Counted from the first letter of the stretch, positions 45,801-53,836 are shown. The stretch is DNA of 64,000 bases from Aplectana chamaeleonis (GCA_029168955.1 JAPDOI010000907.1:124001-188000); one strand, 5' to 3'. Program-made: numbers and translations. Notes: generated by a model from the letters alone, not told the origin.

Positions 45801-47364
45801 TGACAGCATTAACTTAGCCCGTCCTGCCTATGATATATGTACCTTCATTGATCAACAGTGTTTCTTTGCAAAACTAGTTGTTTTGTGGAATCCAGTTTCC
45901 CCTGTTTGGGTAGGATCTCAGAAAAGGTGTGTATCTCACAAATTTTAGGAGTCGTTTTGGTGTGCTTTTGGGGCATTTTTGGCTTCCTCTTCATTTATGA
46001 TTCAGTTACAAAATTTTCTGTCTCACGAAAAGCTAGCAAACTTTCTCTTCGCGAATGCTACCTAAAATGCTCTTTAGTTCTCTGTAAACTTTCGTTGTTT
46101 TCTGTTTTTTCCCTAGTTAAAAGACTGCTCCAAGTTCAAGAAAAATCTTCAATTATGCATGAGTTGAATTTCTTTGCGGTACGAACTGCCGGCTCTGCTT
46201 TCATTAAGGTCAAATCGTGAAAATGTCCTGTTCTAAACATTGTCAGAGGCATACCTGCTTTGGTAAAGTAGTTTTGGGCAGCTGCTGCGAGTGCGCTTAA
46301 AGACACAGTCCAACCTCAGAATCGATTTTTCGTTTTTCTGCCCATCTTTGAGAAAATTTCACGCTGATCACAATGGTGTTTTCAGAATCGCCCAGAACTC
46401 ACTACGAACGGAGTTACGGCTCCTCAAAAATTTCGATTTTTAACGGCTAGAAGTTCTCGGACGATTTGTCTCGAGCCCGTATTTTCTCGTAGTTCGCAGC
46501 CATCGTTCTGCAGCAGGCCATAATATAAAGCCAGACCGAAAACAAATTGAAGAACATAGGTTTTGAATAGAATCATTCGCGCATCTCTTCCCTATTGGGG
46601 TCGGAAACCTGCCGGTGGGCGTTACTAATTTTTTCTTTCAAAGGGGCGTGGCCGACTTTTTCCTAGCTTTTTCTCGCTTATTTGAGTGAATTGAGATTTC
46701 GCGCTTTGCAGGGTTGCTACAGGCGGGGATCGGACCATAATATCAAAAATTACCTCTGAGGTTGGACTGTGCCTTTAATGGATAGTGAACTAGCCGGTAT
46801 GAGCTTTGCTTGGTCTAATTCCAAGACAGCAATTGGTTTATCTTTGTTCCCGAATCTGCATGCCCGATGTGAGAGTAGCAGCGAAAATGAGCTTCTTTGC
46901 ACGTGTGGTGGTTTTGTGCTTGTCTGTGTGTTATAAATGATGAGTGTCTGTATTTTCTTCTTGGGCCGAATGCTGTCAGTGGTTCGTGTACCTGCCCGCT
47001 TTCAGTTTTAGTGGTCCCCGCTCTACCCAGATCGTCACCGGGGTGCCATCATCGACATCATCGTCCGCAAATCACACATCCTCATCAACGTTTTTGTGCG
47101 CCTCAGACTGCCCCGTTCAACGTATTTCTCCGATGTACTCGTCCCTCATTAATCCTGTCGTCTCATTGCAACCAAGGTGCGTTCTTTTTGTTCTAGATCT
47201 TTCCTTGTTTGGTTCATCCTATCCTTTTGCCGCACAGTGCGTTTCAAAAGCAAAGACGAATCCCCGTATCGGTCAATATTCGGTCTGGATCAATGTTGTC
47301 TCAGAAGTATGTCGTGCCCGAAAATCTCAGTCTGGAAAATTCAGCGTTCGAAGTGGAAAGATAA
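24816..47364 (+). CDS. GRAF/oligophrenin-type RhoGAP protein, 3' part (11 exons)
   Basis: Exons 24816-24878, 24942-25110, 29157-29321, 29503-29662, 29720-29823, 29901-30103, 41681-41923, 41999-42050, 42130-42186, 47006-47176 and 47238-47364. Every junction keeps phase and the joined frame gives 503 residues. The first about 180 residues are a complete RhoGAP domain, closest to ARHGAP26/GRAF and OPHN1; it speeds GTP hydrolysis by Rho-family GTPases at the membrane-actin interface. The rest is a Ser/Ala/Pro/Thr-rich tail. The family's BAR and PH domains are absent, presumably encoded upstream. No C-terminal SH3 domain is seen before the stop, as in oligophrenin. The two largest introns are about 4.0 and 11.6 kb and full of mobile elements. 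Confidence is high for the RhoGAP exons, moderate for exons 8-11. Confidence 0.9.
24942..25110 (+). CDS. RhoGAP exon 2: arginine finger
   Basis: Acceptor AATTTTCAG, donor CTCAG|GTCGGT. It encodes [11 protein letters not shown], where the Arg of GLYR (codon 24965-24967) is the catalytic finger inserted into the Rho GTPase active site, then [10 protein letters not shown] and [16 protein letters not shown], the conserved second helix block. Confidence 0.95.
25111..26220 (+). other. Intron sequence, no feature recognised
   Basis: Part of the 4-kb intron between RhoGAP exons 2 and 3. No mobile element end or gene could be identified before the hAT at 26229. Confidence 0.5.
26229..27949 (-). mobile_element. 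Non-autonomous hAT element, family 2, copy in RhoGAP intron
   Basis: 1721 bp, ends CAGGGCTGTGCGTAACTAAA and GTAATTAGGCACAGCCTTG, flanked by the perfect 8-bp duplication ATCCTGAG (26221-26228 and 27950-27957). It lies in the opposite orientation to the copies at 47452-53018. The end regions have repeated ATTACGAATTACG/TTTACGA-type motifs. A 140-residue frame at 27138-27560 (-) has no transposase signature and recurs only in broken form in the other copies. Confidence 0.9.
28061..28146. repeat. 86-bp near-perfect hairpin in intron
   Basis: TAGTTGAAGCAGTTTACGAG and four more bases pair perfectly with 28123-28146. After a short imperfect stretch an inner stem CCTCTCTCC/GGAGAGAGG closes a 6-base loop. 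It begins TA and ends TA, as a minimal palindromic MITE would. A transcript of the host intron would fold into a long hairpin. Confidence 0.85.
28249..28380. mobile_element. 132-bp TIR MITE
   Basis: Ends GGGGTGGAATTCACGAAACG and CGTTTTGTGAATTCCACCCC. The interior contains further inverted CTAGCCATGG-type blocks. No clear target duplication. Confidence 0.75.
28381..29156 (+). other. Intron sequence before RhoGAP exon 3
   Basis: No gene. Around 29117-29138 a sequence CATCGTGAACAGTGCATTTTAG resembles a TTAA-MITE right end, placed about 20 bases upstream of the exon. Confidence 0.4.
29157..29321 (+). CDS. RhoGAP exon 3: NLPEPL block
   Basis: Acceptor GAGTTTTAG, donor AAGAG|GTATTC. Reads [20 protein letters not shown] and ends [10 protein letters not shown]. 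This directly continues the FLR of exon 2, so the 4-kb intron between them skips no domain sequence. Confidence 0.95.
29503..29662 (+). CDS. RhoGAP exon 4: [17 protein letters not shown] block
   Basis: Acceptor TTCTTTCAG, donor GAACAG|GTGGAG. It carries the last conserved RhoGAP block, [17 protein letters not shown], with the Asn and FGP residues typical of the family, then [18 protein letters not shown], strongly GRAF-like. Confidence 0.95.
29720..29823 (+). CDS. RhoGAP gene exon 5: start of tail
   Basis: Acceptor GATTTTCACAG, donor TTGAG|GTTTGC. Encodes [18 protein letters not shown] and a Ser/Gln-rich continuation. The domain ends here and the proline-rich linker begins. Confidence 0.88.
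29901..30103 (+). CDS. RhoGAP gene exon 6: Ser/Ala-rich tail
   Basis: Encodes [20 protein letters not shown] and a Ser/Ala-rich run ending IYDVPPEG. The acceptor is an unusual GCTTAAAG, but the nearby alternatives I tried (after ATTATAG and after GCGACAG) lead quickly to stops, and the phase fits on both sides. Low complexity and no domain. Confidence 0.8.
30257..31278. mobile_element. TTAA MITE (~480-bp family) hosting a second TTAA MITE
   Basis: Left end TTAAAGGCAGTGTTCACGAT at 30253, right end TATCGTGAACACTGCCTTGG near 31278. Outside the inner element it matches 54564-55047 and 59217-59700, including ACCAAAATTACGAAGAAACG. The inner element is 30536-31134. Confidence 0.85.
30536..31134. 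mobile_element. TTAA MITE, ~590-bp family, copy 2 (nested)
   Basis: 599 bp between TTAA at 30532-30535 and 31135-31138. Ends AGGCATCGTCCACGATGAAA and its reverse complement (CATCGTGTACGATGCCT). The empty target is visible in the related host copy at 54901-54921 (GATACTTAAGAGGCG), which proves the 4-bp TTAA duplication. Confidence 0.9.
31279..33751. mobile_element. Composite TTAA-type element
   Basis: Left end AAGGCATCGTACGCGCTGAA directly abuts the preceding MITE. The right end is TCAGCGCGTACGATGCC followed by TTAA at 33752-33755. Inside lie two more partial ends facing the wrong way round: a right end at about 31797-31817 (CATCGTGAACGATGCC) and a left end at about 33331 (AAAGGCATTGTTCACGACGG). 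The G/C-rich stretch 32230-32800 has short repeats such as GGGGAGAACAAGGGAAG but no gene. Confidence 0.6.
33756..34853 (+). other. Intron sequence with a poly-C tract
   Basis: C-run at 33906-33921. A lone TTAA-MITE-like end AAAGGCAGCATGCACACTCG is at about 34317. No gene. Confidence 0.4.
34854..35464. mobile_element. Harbinger-like MITE, copy 4 (divergent)
   Basis: 611 bp, GGCCCCGGTCATAG at left and CTGACCGGGGCC at right, flanked by TGA (34851-34853 and 35465-35467). The middle has several copies of ATGATGGAGTGAGGTTGAGA-type sequence and of ACCCGGTCGAT. Ends match the other three copies but the interior is largely different. Confidence 0.75.
35468..36060 (+). other. Intron sequence, nothing recognised
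   Basis: Frames in this stretch lack any domain. No mobile element end was identified. Confidence 0.35.
36084..36441. repeat. 21-bp minisatellite, locus 1
   Basis: About 17 head-to-tail units of 21 bp beginning GTGTGCAGGA, in alternating types (CCGCAGTAGGG and TGTCATGGGAT endings), giving a 42-bp higher-order period. The unit is a multiple of three, so frames on both strands stay open for up to 245 residues; these are not genes. A related array is at 63013-63482. Confidence 0.9.
36660..39110. repeat. Inverted arms A and A' with 42-bp ATCCGAAT-type tandem
   Basis: About 36660-37070 (A) returns inverted at about 38695-39110 (A'). Outer ends are TATACATTGGATCCGACTC and its reverse complement. 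Each arm holds 4-5 tandem units of about 42 bp around CAAAATCCGAATGATCCAAA and GATTCACCGAAAAAACG. Frames here, rich in Asp/Phe/Ser or Asn/Pro, are repeat artefacts. A' lies in the loop of the larger palindrome at 37226-40804. Confidence 0.85.
37226..40804. mobile_element. Large foldback element, arms about 1.45 kb
   Basis: Ends TATACATTGGATCCGAATC and its reverse complement. The left arm (37226 to about 38690) pairs with the right arm (about 39112-40804), shown by matches such as GCGAAATATTTGCAAACCAA (about 37619 and its complement near 40405) and GACCAGTCATGGTCACGCCC (about 38480 and its complement near 39550). The right arm is longer because of a MITE at about 39283-39535. No protein is recognised. 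It carries the same terminal motif as arms A/A', so they belong to one family. Confidence 0.85.
39283..39535. mobile_element. ~250-bp MITE in the right foldback arm
   Basis: Ends GGGGCCGAATGCAACAACAG and, inverted, GTTGTTGCATCCGGCCCC. The opposite arm lacks it. The middle is rich in GGGGCAG/CTGCCCC. Confidence 0.75.
40858..40940. repeat. 83-bp hairpin with 31-bp perfect stem
   Basis: CACGAGCCCGCAACATCCCG and eleven more bases pair perfectly with 40910-40940. An inner stem GTCCACC-GAA-GGTGGAC closes it. It is GC-rich against an AT-rich background. Confidence 0.9.
40957..41445. mobile_element. ~490-bp palindromic MITE
   Basis: Ends GTGAAATTGTTTTATTG and CAATAAAACAATTTCAC. The arms of over 180 bp (for example CACGCGTCCTATCAATTATC and its complement) are nearly identical around a centre near 41200. 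No target duplication settled. Confidence 0.85.
41681..41923 (+). CDS. RhoGAP gene exon 7: Ser/Thr/Pro-rich tail
   Basis: Acceptor TCGTTTCAG after an 11.6-kb intron, donor AAGG|GTTAGT. Reads [20 protein letters not shown] and later [19 protein letters not shown], possible phosphorylation-rich linker. Phase agrees with exons 6 and 8. Confidence 0.87.
41999..42050 (+). CDS. RhoGAP gene exon 8
   Basis: Acceptor TTGTTTCAG, donor GAAAC|GTGAGT. 52 bases encoding [17 protein letters not shown]. Short but with textbook splice sites and the right phase. Confidence 0.82.
42130..42186 (+). CDS. RhoGAP gene exon 9
   Basis: Acceptor GTGATTCAG, donor GCCGA|GTAAGT. 57 bases encoding [19 protein letters not shown], basic and not low complexity. 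Phase agrees with both neighbours. Confidence 0.8.
42187..43068 (+). other. Intron sequence, no feature recognised
   Basis: AT-rich, part of the 4.8-kb intron before exon 10. No gene or element end identified. Confidence 0.4.
43071..43331. mobile_element. TA-flanked MITE, copy 1
   Basis: Ends GGTTCGTGGCTTGTTTCCTC and GACAAGCCACGTACC between TA (43069-43070) and TA (43332-43333). The inside repeats AACCGCGGCTGGC in both orientations. Related to 45000-45150. Confidence 0.8.
43435..43745 (+). pseudogene. LINE reverse-transcriptase fragment (CR1/Jockey-like)
   Basis: Broken frames read [21 protein letters not shown], with the first RT Asp in FLDFLKAF, then after a frameshift [20 protein letters not shown] and [15 protein letters not shown], typical non-LTR RT blocks. 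The motif with the catalytic Asp pair is missing. The Harbinger-like MITE copy 2 follows 30 bases on, and the LINE 3' region resumes beyond it to about 44500. Confidence 0.85.
43775..44334. mobile_element. Harbinger-like MITE, copy 2 (inside LINE remnant)
   Basis: 560 bp, GGCCCCGGTCATAGTCGG at left and TATGACGGGGGCC at right, flanked by TTA (43772-43774, 44335-44337). The interior matches copies 1 and 3, including CCGACTGCGACC and many GACTCAGTGG units. Confidence 0.88.
44338..44500 (+). repeat. LINE 3' region
   Basis: Continues the LINE fragment after the MITE and ends TGATCATATTTCGTGCC, then TAAAAAGGCATTAAATATTC. This ending matches the tail of the SINE at 24095-24230. Confidence 0.7.
45000..45150. 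mobile_element. TA-flanked MITE, copy 2
   Basis: Ends GATCCGCGGCCTGTTTTCTC and ACAGGCCACGGACC between TA dinucleotides. The interior has CGCGGCTGGCGTGGCGGTTT and its complement. A shorter relative of 43071-43331. Confidence 0.8.
45527..45681. mobile_element. 155-bp MITE with 8-bp duplication
   Basis: Ends GGGACAGGGGCTCTCTACAC and, inverted, TAGACAGCCCCTGTCCC. The 8-bp duplication GCGTTCAC is perfect at 45519-45526 and 45682-45689. Confidence 0.88.
45690..46296 (+). other. Intron sequence, no feature recognised
   Basis: A 120-residue frame at 45858-46220 has no domain and no splice-site support. Confidence 0.4.
46301..46774. mobile_element. TTAA MITE, distinct family
   Basis: 474 bp between TTAA at 46297-46300 and 46775-46778, ends AGACACAGTCCAACCTCAGA and CTGAGGTTGGACTGTGCCT. 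The interior differs from the AGGCAGTGTTC families, but target and end pattern agree. Confidence 0.85.
47006..47176 (+). CDS. RhoGAP gene exon 10
   Basis: Acceptor CCGCTTTCAG, donor CCAAG|GTGCGT. Encodes [20 protein letters not shown] and a segment ending [13 protein letters not shown]. It is separated from exon 9 by a 4.8-kb intron. An AG five bases downstream is a possible alternative acceptor but breaks phase. Confidence 0.8.
47238..47364 (+). CDS. RhoGAP gene last exon and stop
   Basis: Acceptor TTTTGCCGCACAG. Encodes [19 protein letters not shown] and ends [10 protein letters not shown] with TAA at 47362-47364. It carries no SH3-like ALYDY block. The next element starts about 90 bases further, so the 3' untranslated region either is short or runs into a hAT element. 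Confidence 0.75.
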
Positions 47365-49685
47365 CATAGTTTTAGGATTAAACTCTGATCATGGCTGTAT
47401 TAAAATTATAGACTCACTTCTGGAAAATGGAGGAGAGTACACTCTGCCAATCAGGGCTGTGCGTAATTACGAATTACGGTTTACGATTTACGAATTACGG
47501 GCGTTCTTGTCAACTTTTTTACGATTTACGATTTACGAAAATTGGGACCAAAATCGTAACAAATCGTAATAAAACGTGAAAACGCGCTTGAATGAGCAAT
47601 GCAAATCTGCGGTTTAGTACAAATATAAATTTAACACTTTCATTACAACACAACTTCAACACTTTTAAATTTCACTTACTCCAAATATTTGATTACTCTT
47701 CAGAATTTCAATTTTCGGTGAACCCGAACCCTTGCATGCCCGGCCGGTCGAAGTCAGCAGTAGGTCAGTCATGGAGAACTATAATTGTTGATAACGAGCT
47801 TTAGGTATGACCAATCGCTCCCCTTCTCACTCTGATGGACCCAAACTTATTATTTAGTTGCAACCTTTCCTTGCCCCAAGCCGAGTCAGGCCGGTAGCTT
47901 CACAGCTATTTACTTCCATGGAATGCTCTTGTCACATGACGAACACCAGAGACGCAGACCTTTGGTGGAGCTGCAGTCTATATCAGACCAAAATTTCGAT
48001 CCGCAGTTGCAGACAACCGCTGTTGCAACACGTACCGCGAACAGAATCATGCTGTGACCGCGAGGCCCTGACATGATTGATATTCGTCCCAGCACCACTA
48101 TCTTCTAGCTCTCTGTAAACTTCTAAAGCGGTCGTCTGCAACTGCGGACAGCGATTTCATTCCGATATAAATAGACAGTAAATATGGGGCTCGGCTCTAA
48201 GGACCTGGCTGGCTCATGGAGCAAATAAAGTTTGGAACCCAATATACACTTCTTGCAGAATTTCGCGGAGATTTCAAAAACAACCTTCCCCACGCATCCA
48301 TCTTTAGCGGTTAAAAAGATACAAGCAAAAAAGTGGAACTTCGTGAATTCAAATCTGCCGAAGAATAAACAACATTTCCCAACATTCAAATCTGCCGAAG
48401 AATAACCAATAAAAAACATTATTCGACGAAGATTTTTACGGAGACTCCCGAAACAACCGTTGATGTCTATCTCCAGAGGGAGAGAAGAGGTGGTAATTTC
48501 AAAATTTGGTTTGAAACATTTATGAGAATATATGGCTGCAGAGTCTACTACTTTTTTAAAGAAGTTTTCAAATGTTTTAATAATGAGGAGCAAATTCTGA
48601 ACGCAAAAGAAAAGAAGACGAACCCAATTTTTGAAAGCACACATCTTTAGGGAGCCCTCACCATTTTGCATTTCTAAATCCTAATCAACCTTCACCACTC
48701 AGACCTCCGTCTCCACCCCAACAAACTTACGCTTATGTGGAGGAACGCTTATAACTCCCTTCAGTGCAACGTTTTACAAATTTAGAGAGCAGACTAGTTT
48801 TCTGCGTGAAGAAGTGGTTTTGTAAATGTATATTCTCTTTGGGATGGCCACCTTATCCAAGCATCCTTCCCTAAAAGGTTAAGGCTACAACTATCCAACC
48901 GTAAATTTTTTTCTCATCACAGTGTTGCCCTTCTTGGCTTCAACTGAACTGTGTTTGGTAGAGCGATGATTTCGTAAGCTTTCGTATTCAAAAGTTGGGC
49001 AAAACCTAGCACAGGTGTGGGTGGTACTTAAATGAACTCCATTTTGTCTATTAAAGTCGTTCCTATCCCACGTATGTGTACCAGGGCTGTGTGTAATTAC
49101 GAATTACGATTTACGAATTACGGGCGTTTTTGGCAATTTTTTTACGATTTACGAAATTTCGGCCCAAAATCGTAACGAATCGTAACAAAACGTAACAAAA
49201 CGTGAAAACGTGGTTGAAGAAGGAACAATACAAATTTGAGGTCTTGTTCATAGATAAGTTTAACACTCTTGATATTTGATTTTCTTTTTAAATTCAATTT
49301 CCCTAGCCTGACATTCCAAGTCGGGCGTAGTCAGCAGTGGGGTCGGTCATGGCGAAATATAATTGTTGATAACGAGATTTAGGTATGATCACACACTGAC
49401 CGGCCCAGACATTATTAGGTTCCAACCTTTTATTGCTTCGAATGTGAGCCAGGTCTGTAAAGCCGAACATGAACACGAGAGACGCAGACCTTTGATGGAG
49501 CTACAGTTTATATCAGAGCGAAATTCGGGTCCGCAGTTCCAGACAGCCGCTGTTGCAACGTGTAGTGCACACATAATCATTCTTGGACCACGACCACGAG
49601 GCTCTAAACCGATTGATGTTCGTCCCACCACAACTGTCTTCAAGCACTCTGCAAGGTGCAAAAGCACTCATCTGCAACTGCGGGT

Positions 49686-49971
49686 AAAGTGTGCCCGAAT
49701 GAGAATGGCGGCTCACGCGGCCGGCGTGCTTGGCAGGCGGTCGTCGCATGTGCCGCCCTCGGACGAGTGTTGGATTTCGACGACGGCCGTCCCCTCTCCC
49801 CCCGTCTACAGAGATTGATCGGCGCAGTGCTTGCTGCCAGCCGGTGCCGACCCCGTTCGTAGTCGATGGCGGTGGGGACTTTTCGCATGCTCGTCCGAGA
49901 GCGGCGAATGCGACGGCCGCCTGCCAAGCACGCCGACCGCATGGGCCGCCATTCTCATTCGGACGCACCTT
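49686..49971. mobile_element. GC-rich TIR MITE in hAT inner copy
   Basis: Ends CCGAATGAGAATGGCGGC and GCCGCCATTCTCATTCGG, with an inner GCCGCC-rich palindrome. It interrupts sequence continuous in the outer copy (about 48136-48165). Frames of up to 151 residues here are artefacts of the palindrome and GC content. Confidence 0.82.
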
Positions 49972-50345
49972 AGCGATTCCATCCCGAGATGGACAGTAAA
50001 TATGGGACTCAGCTCTAAAGACCTGGCTGGCTCATGGAACAAACAAAGATTGGAACCCAATAGACACTTCGTTGCAGAATTTCGCGTGGCTTCCAATACA
50101 ACCTTCTCCGTCTTCAGCGGTGTAAACGTACAAACAAGAAACTGGTGTTTCTAGGATCCAAATCTGCTGAAGAATCGGGAGAATATTTTTCTAACCAGAA
50201 AACAGTAAGCGATAAAGAATTTTACGGGGACTCCCAAAATTACCTTTGATAGATGTCTCCAGAAGCTACGAGAGGGAAAATGGTAATCTCAAAACTCAGT
50301 TTGAACCATTTGAAATAAAAATATGACAGCAGGGTCACCTAAGTA

Positions 50346-51139
50346 CAATACCCGCGCTAAGTCTTTAAACACGGGGAGCATTCGCCAAACTTGGCAAAAA
50401 AGCGTCCGATGCATGTAACTTTTTTGAACGGAGACGTTTTCTGATTCTCAAAGCGCTGTCATGTTCACAGCTCAAACTCCTACATAATAATGTTCGTTGT
50501 GGAGCGAAGCTCCCTAAAATCACTTTGTTTTCGAGTAAATTTGTTTTCGCGGTCGTTTCCCAGAGCCATCGCGCGCGGCAAAGTGCGACGAAAATTCGAG
50601 TAGTAATCGCAGCACTAATAGAGCAGCAACCCCTATGTTACCTTCGTGAATTAGAGGGAAGGTGGGCTATTTAGAGATCTGTGCAAATTAGATCTTCGAA
50701 ATTCTCCATTTATCGGTCTTGGGCTTTCGCAACAAAATCCGACTATTCAGAAAGCTCACGACCGTGTTTAATCAAGGATTTAGAAAATTCGATACGCACA
50801 GATCTCGAGATTGCCACACCTTCATCTAATTAACGAAGAAAACATGAAGATTGCTCTCCTATTAACTGTACAATTACTACTCAAAGTTTCGCCGCACTTT
50901 GCCGCGCGCGACGTTCCTTTGAAATGAAAACAAAACAAAAAACAAAAAAACAATTTTACTCGAAAACGAAGCGATCTTAGGGAGCTTCGGTTTTCAATGT
51001 ACATAACTATGTAGGAATTTCAGCTGTGAATATGTTGGCGTTTCCAGAATTCGAAAACGTCTTTGTTCAAAAAAGTTACAAGCATCAGACGTTTTTTTGC
51101 CAATGCTCCCCGTTTTTACAAAACTTAGCGCGGGTGTTG
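50346..51139. mobile_element. TA-flanked foldback MITE in hAT inner copy
   Basis: 794 bp between TA (50344-50345) and TA (51140-51141), ends CAATACCCGCGCTAAGT and ACTTAGCGCGGGTGTTG, with arms of about 250 bp. A TA target suggests a Tc1/mariner-type transposase. The outer hAT copy lacks it (near 48545-48560). Confidence 0.87.
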
Positions 51140-51804
51140 TACCTTTTAAAAAGAGTTTTCTAATCTTTTTTTCTCAAATTAAGAGATTCAGCAAATTCTA
51201 ATGGCAAAAGAAAAGGGCATTAAAAATTGTTCATTTTGAATGAGATATTTGGAGAAAACCTTTACCTTTTCGCATTCCAGAATTCTGAACAACCTTTACC
51301 CCTCAGACTGCTGTCTCCATCCCAACAAACATGTGCTTATAGGTGGGAACGCTCCATTCAGGGAAACGCTTCACCAATATAGAGGGCAGACTCTATTTCT
51401 GCCTTAAAACGTAGGTTTGTGAATGTATATCCCCTCTAGGGTGGCCACCTTGTCCAAGCATTCAAGGCATCTTACGCGCAGGAAACAATATACTATTTTT
51501 CATGTTTTTGTATAGCTTGGCCTCCTCAGTGGACGAAAATGTCGAAGGAGCTCCTGAAAAGCTTCCATTTGCAAATAAAAACGGGTTTGAATACTCTGTA
51601 AGAATGAATCTGAACTTCCCGCCCATTTATAGGGGTCTAATCATTGCCATTCTGGAAATCTCCTCCATGCGGAATTTGTTCCATAATTTTTTTTCCACGT
51701 TATTTGACAGTCGGATCAACATTCTATCGAAAAGTGCTAGATGATCGACCCAGAAGTGCTAGACGATCGACCCCACATCAGTTTTCAGGTGGCCATAACT
51801 TCAA

Positions 51805-52287
51805 AGGCAGTGTTCACAATAGAAATTCCTTCTCTTTTTTTTGCCTATGTTTAGAACGATTCCATTCTGATTTCAAAGATGTCTCTGGAATTGTACAAGA
51901 CCTCTAGAAACGGAGTGATGGCCCCTCAAAAGTTGAGCTGTGGAAGCATGGTGGACGAGTTGTCCGAGGCTTGTAAGTTCCATCTTTTGCAACCAATGTA
52001 TGCGAGCTGACCTCAGTAAAGAGGGAAGTTGAGAATGATGGGAAGAACGGGGCTTCTGATCGGAAACTCTAGCTCATTTCACGATCTCGAGTTTTCATTT
52101 GTTCACGTCGAGGGCCGGAAAGGGGCCGGACTTGCCCAAAACGGCGGGGTTTGCCCACTTTTCTAAGCCGTTGTGTGGCTCCTGGGTAGCTTTTCTTCCC
52201 GTTTTTTGACGCTGTTCTGCTTCTGAGAGCCACGATAAGCTTTTGTATTGGAAAACTCGAGGATGAAGTTTATCGTGAACAGTGCCT
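51805..52287. mobile_element. TTAA MITE in hAT inner copy
   Basis: Left end TCAAAGGCAGTGTTCACAAT (left TTAA mutated to TTCA), right end TATCGTGAACAGTGCC followed by TTAA at 52288-52291. The ends match the AGGCAGTGTTC family; the interior is diverged. Confidence 0.8.
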
Positions 52288-53245
52288 TTAACGGGGCGCA
52301 TTTCCAGAGCCTCAAATATGGTGGTTGTCAGCTAGCCCAATTTGTTCTATTGTACACAAAAATAATTGAAATTGATTAGCAGCGCGCACGATGGCTTCAA
52401 CAGATTGAGTCTAGAACTATTGAACCGTTATTTTTTTTTCATCACAGTGTTGCCCTCCTTGGCTTCCATCGAACTTTGTTTGATAAAGCGATGATTCTCT
52501 ACTTGATTAAGCTCAGAGTTTTATTTTGTCCACTAAAGTCGTGTCCATCCCACGTACCTATGTGTACAGAAAATTCATCGAAGTACTGCTAAAAAAGGTG
52601 TCATTTCGAAACTCAACCTCCAACCTCCTTCGATATGGAAATACTTCATCACTGGATTGCTAAAGTTCTTCAACATCGAATGAGGATTAGGCTGTGTGTG
52701 GGCTTATTACTCATTATCAGTTACGAATTACGAATTACGAGGAATTTGAGGAATTACGATTTACGAAATTTGAAAATTCAGTTACGCACAGCCCTGATGT
52801 GTACTGAATTATTATTCAAATGCTGCTCTGAAAATGCCACTTTGAAACCCAACCTCCTTCGATATGGAAATACCTCATCACTGAAATGCTACGGTGTTTC
52901 CACATCGAATGAGGTTTGGGTGGGCTCATTACTCATTATCAGTTACGATTTACGAATTACGAGAAATTTCAAAAATTACGATTTACGAAATTACAAAACT
53001 AAATTACGCACAGCCCTGCTGCCAATTCAAGACTTGATGCCTCAGCAAAAGAGACTTAATGCTCATGTACGAGTCGGCATGGAGTCTTAATTTGCCGCGT
53101 TAAATTCACTGTATGGGTGAATTTGCCGCTAGGATAGGTGAGAATGAGGTGAATATCCCGTGAAAATGGTGCGAACTGGCAGCGAGAGAGGGTCCAATTT
53201 ACCCCGAAAATGAGGTGAAATTACCTCGAAAAATGGGTAAGTTTA

Positions 53246-53833
53246 GGCCCCCGTCATAGTCGGTGGACCTTCTGAGTCCCACCGGGTCGATACGCATCGA
53301 ATTCGTGGAAGACGGGTGCAAAAAAATCAACCCACTGAGTCCGACTGCGACCGTCTGATGCCCACCGAAATCCCCCCGGTCGATACTGATATTTCTCATG
53401 CGTACAAGGGCGGGGCCAATGCACCGACTGAGTCCGACTGAGTCCTACTGAGTCCCGCTGAGTCCCACCGAAATCATCCTCACCCCACCCGGTCGATATA
53501 GGTGTTTTTCACGTGATTTGGGTGCATTTTTTCGGCCGACTGCGACCTGCCGAGTCCCGCCGCATCTCGACTCTCGCCGTCTGCGCTCTGCCCCACGTAC
53601 TGCTGATACGGAAATCAAATTCAGACATGTTGAAAACAAGAAAAATCAACCACCAAACACGTTCCGATTCACAGCTGAAGTGATAATCGTCACTATCAAT
53701 TGCGTGTTTCGCAGAGAAGTTGGTTGGCGCTGGGGGCAACCGGACTCAGTGGGACTCAGCAGGTTTTTCCACCCCGGACTCATTCGGACTCAGTCGGACT
53801 CAGCAGGTTTTTCGACGAAGTCTGACCGGGGCC
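53246..53833. mobile_element. Harbinger-like MITE, copy 3
   Basis: 588 bp, GGCCCCCGTCATAGTCGG at left and TCTGACCGGGGCC at right, flanked by TTA (53243-53245 and 53834-53836). It is close to copies 1 and 2 over most of its length. Confidence 0.88.
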
Positions 53834-53836
53834 TTA

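Larger units (their letters stand above)
49082..52796 (+). mobile_element. hAT element, family 2, inner copy
   Basis: Ends CAGGGCTGTGTGTAATTACG and TTACGCACAGCCCTG, flanked by the perfect 8-bp duplication ATGTGTAC (49074-49081 and 52797-52804). It sits inside the outer copy of its own family and hosts three later insertions, at about 49686-49971, 50346-51139 and 51805-52287. Its own sequence resembles the outer copy, including a block with AACACGAGAGACGCAGACCT. Confidence 0.92.
47452..53018 (+). mobile_element. hAT element, family 2, outer copy split by an inner one
   Basis: Ends CAGGGCTGTGCGTAATTACG and TTACGCACAGCCCTG, flanked by the perfect 8-bp duplication CTGCCAAT (47444-47451 and 53019-53026). 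After removing the inner element and one copy of its target duplication, the outer is 1844 bp, close to 26229-27949. The end regions are tandem arrays of TTACGAATTACG/ATTTACGA motifs. No transposase was found. Confidence 0.92.

Noticed and set aside
47177..47364. SH3 domain at the end of the RhoGAP protein
   Set aside because: No ALYDY, WW or PSNYV-type blocks in any frame of the last exon or the 90 bases after it.
49513..49968. 151-residue Arg/Gly-rich frames on both strands
   Set aside because: They coincide with a GC-rich palindromic MITE; an artefact of base composition.
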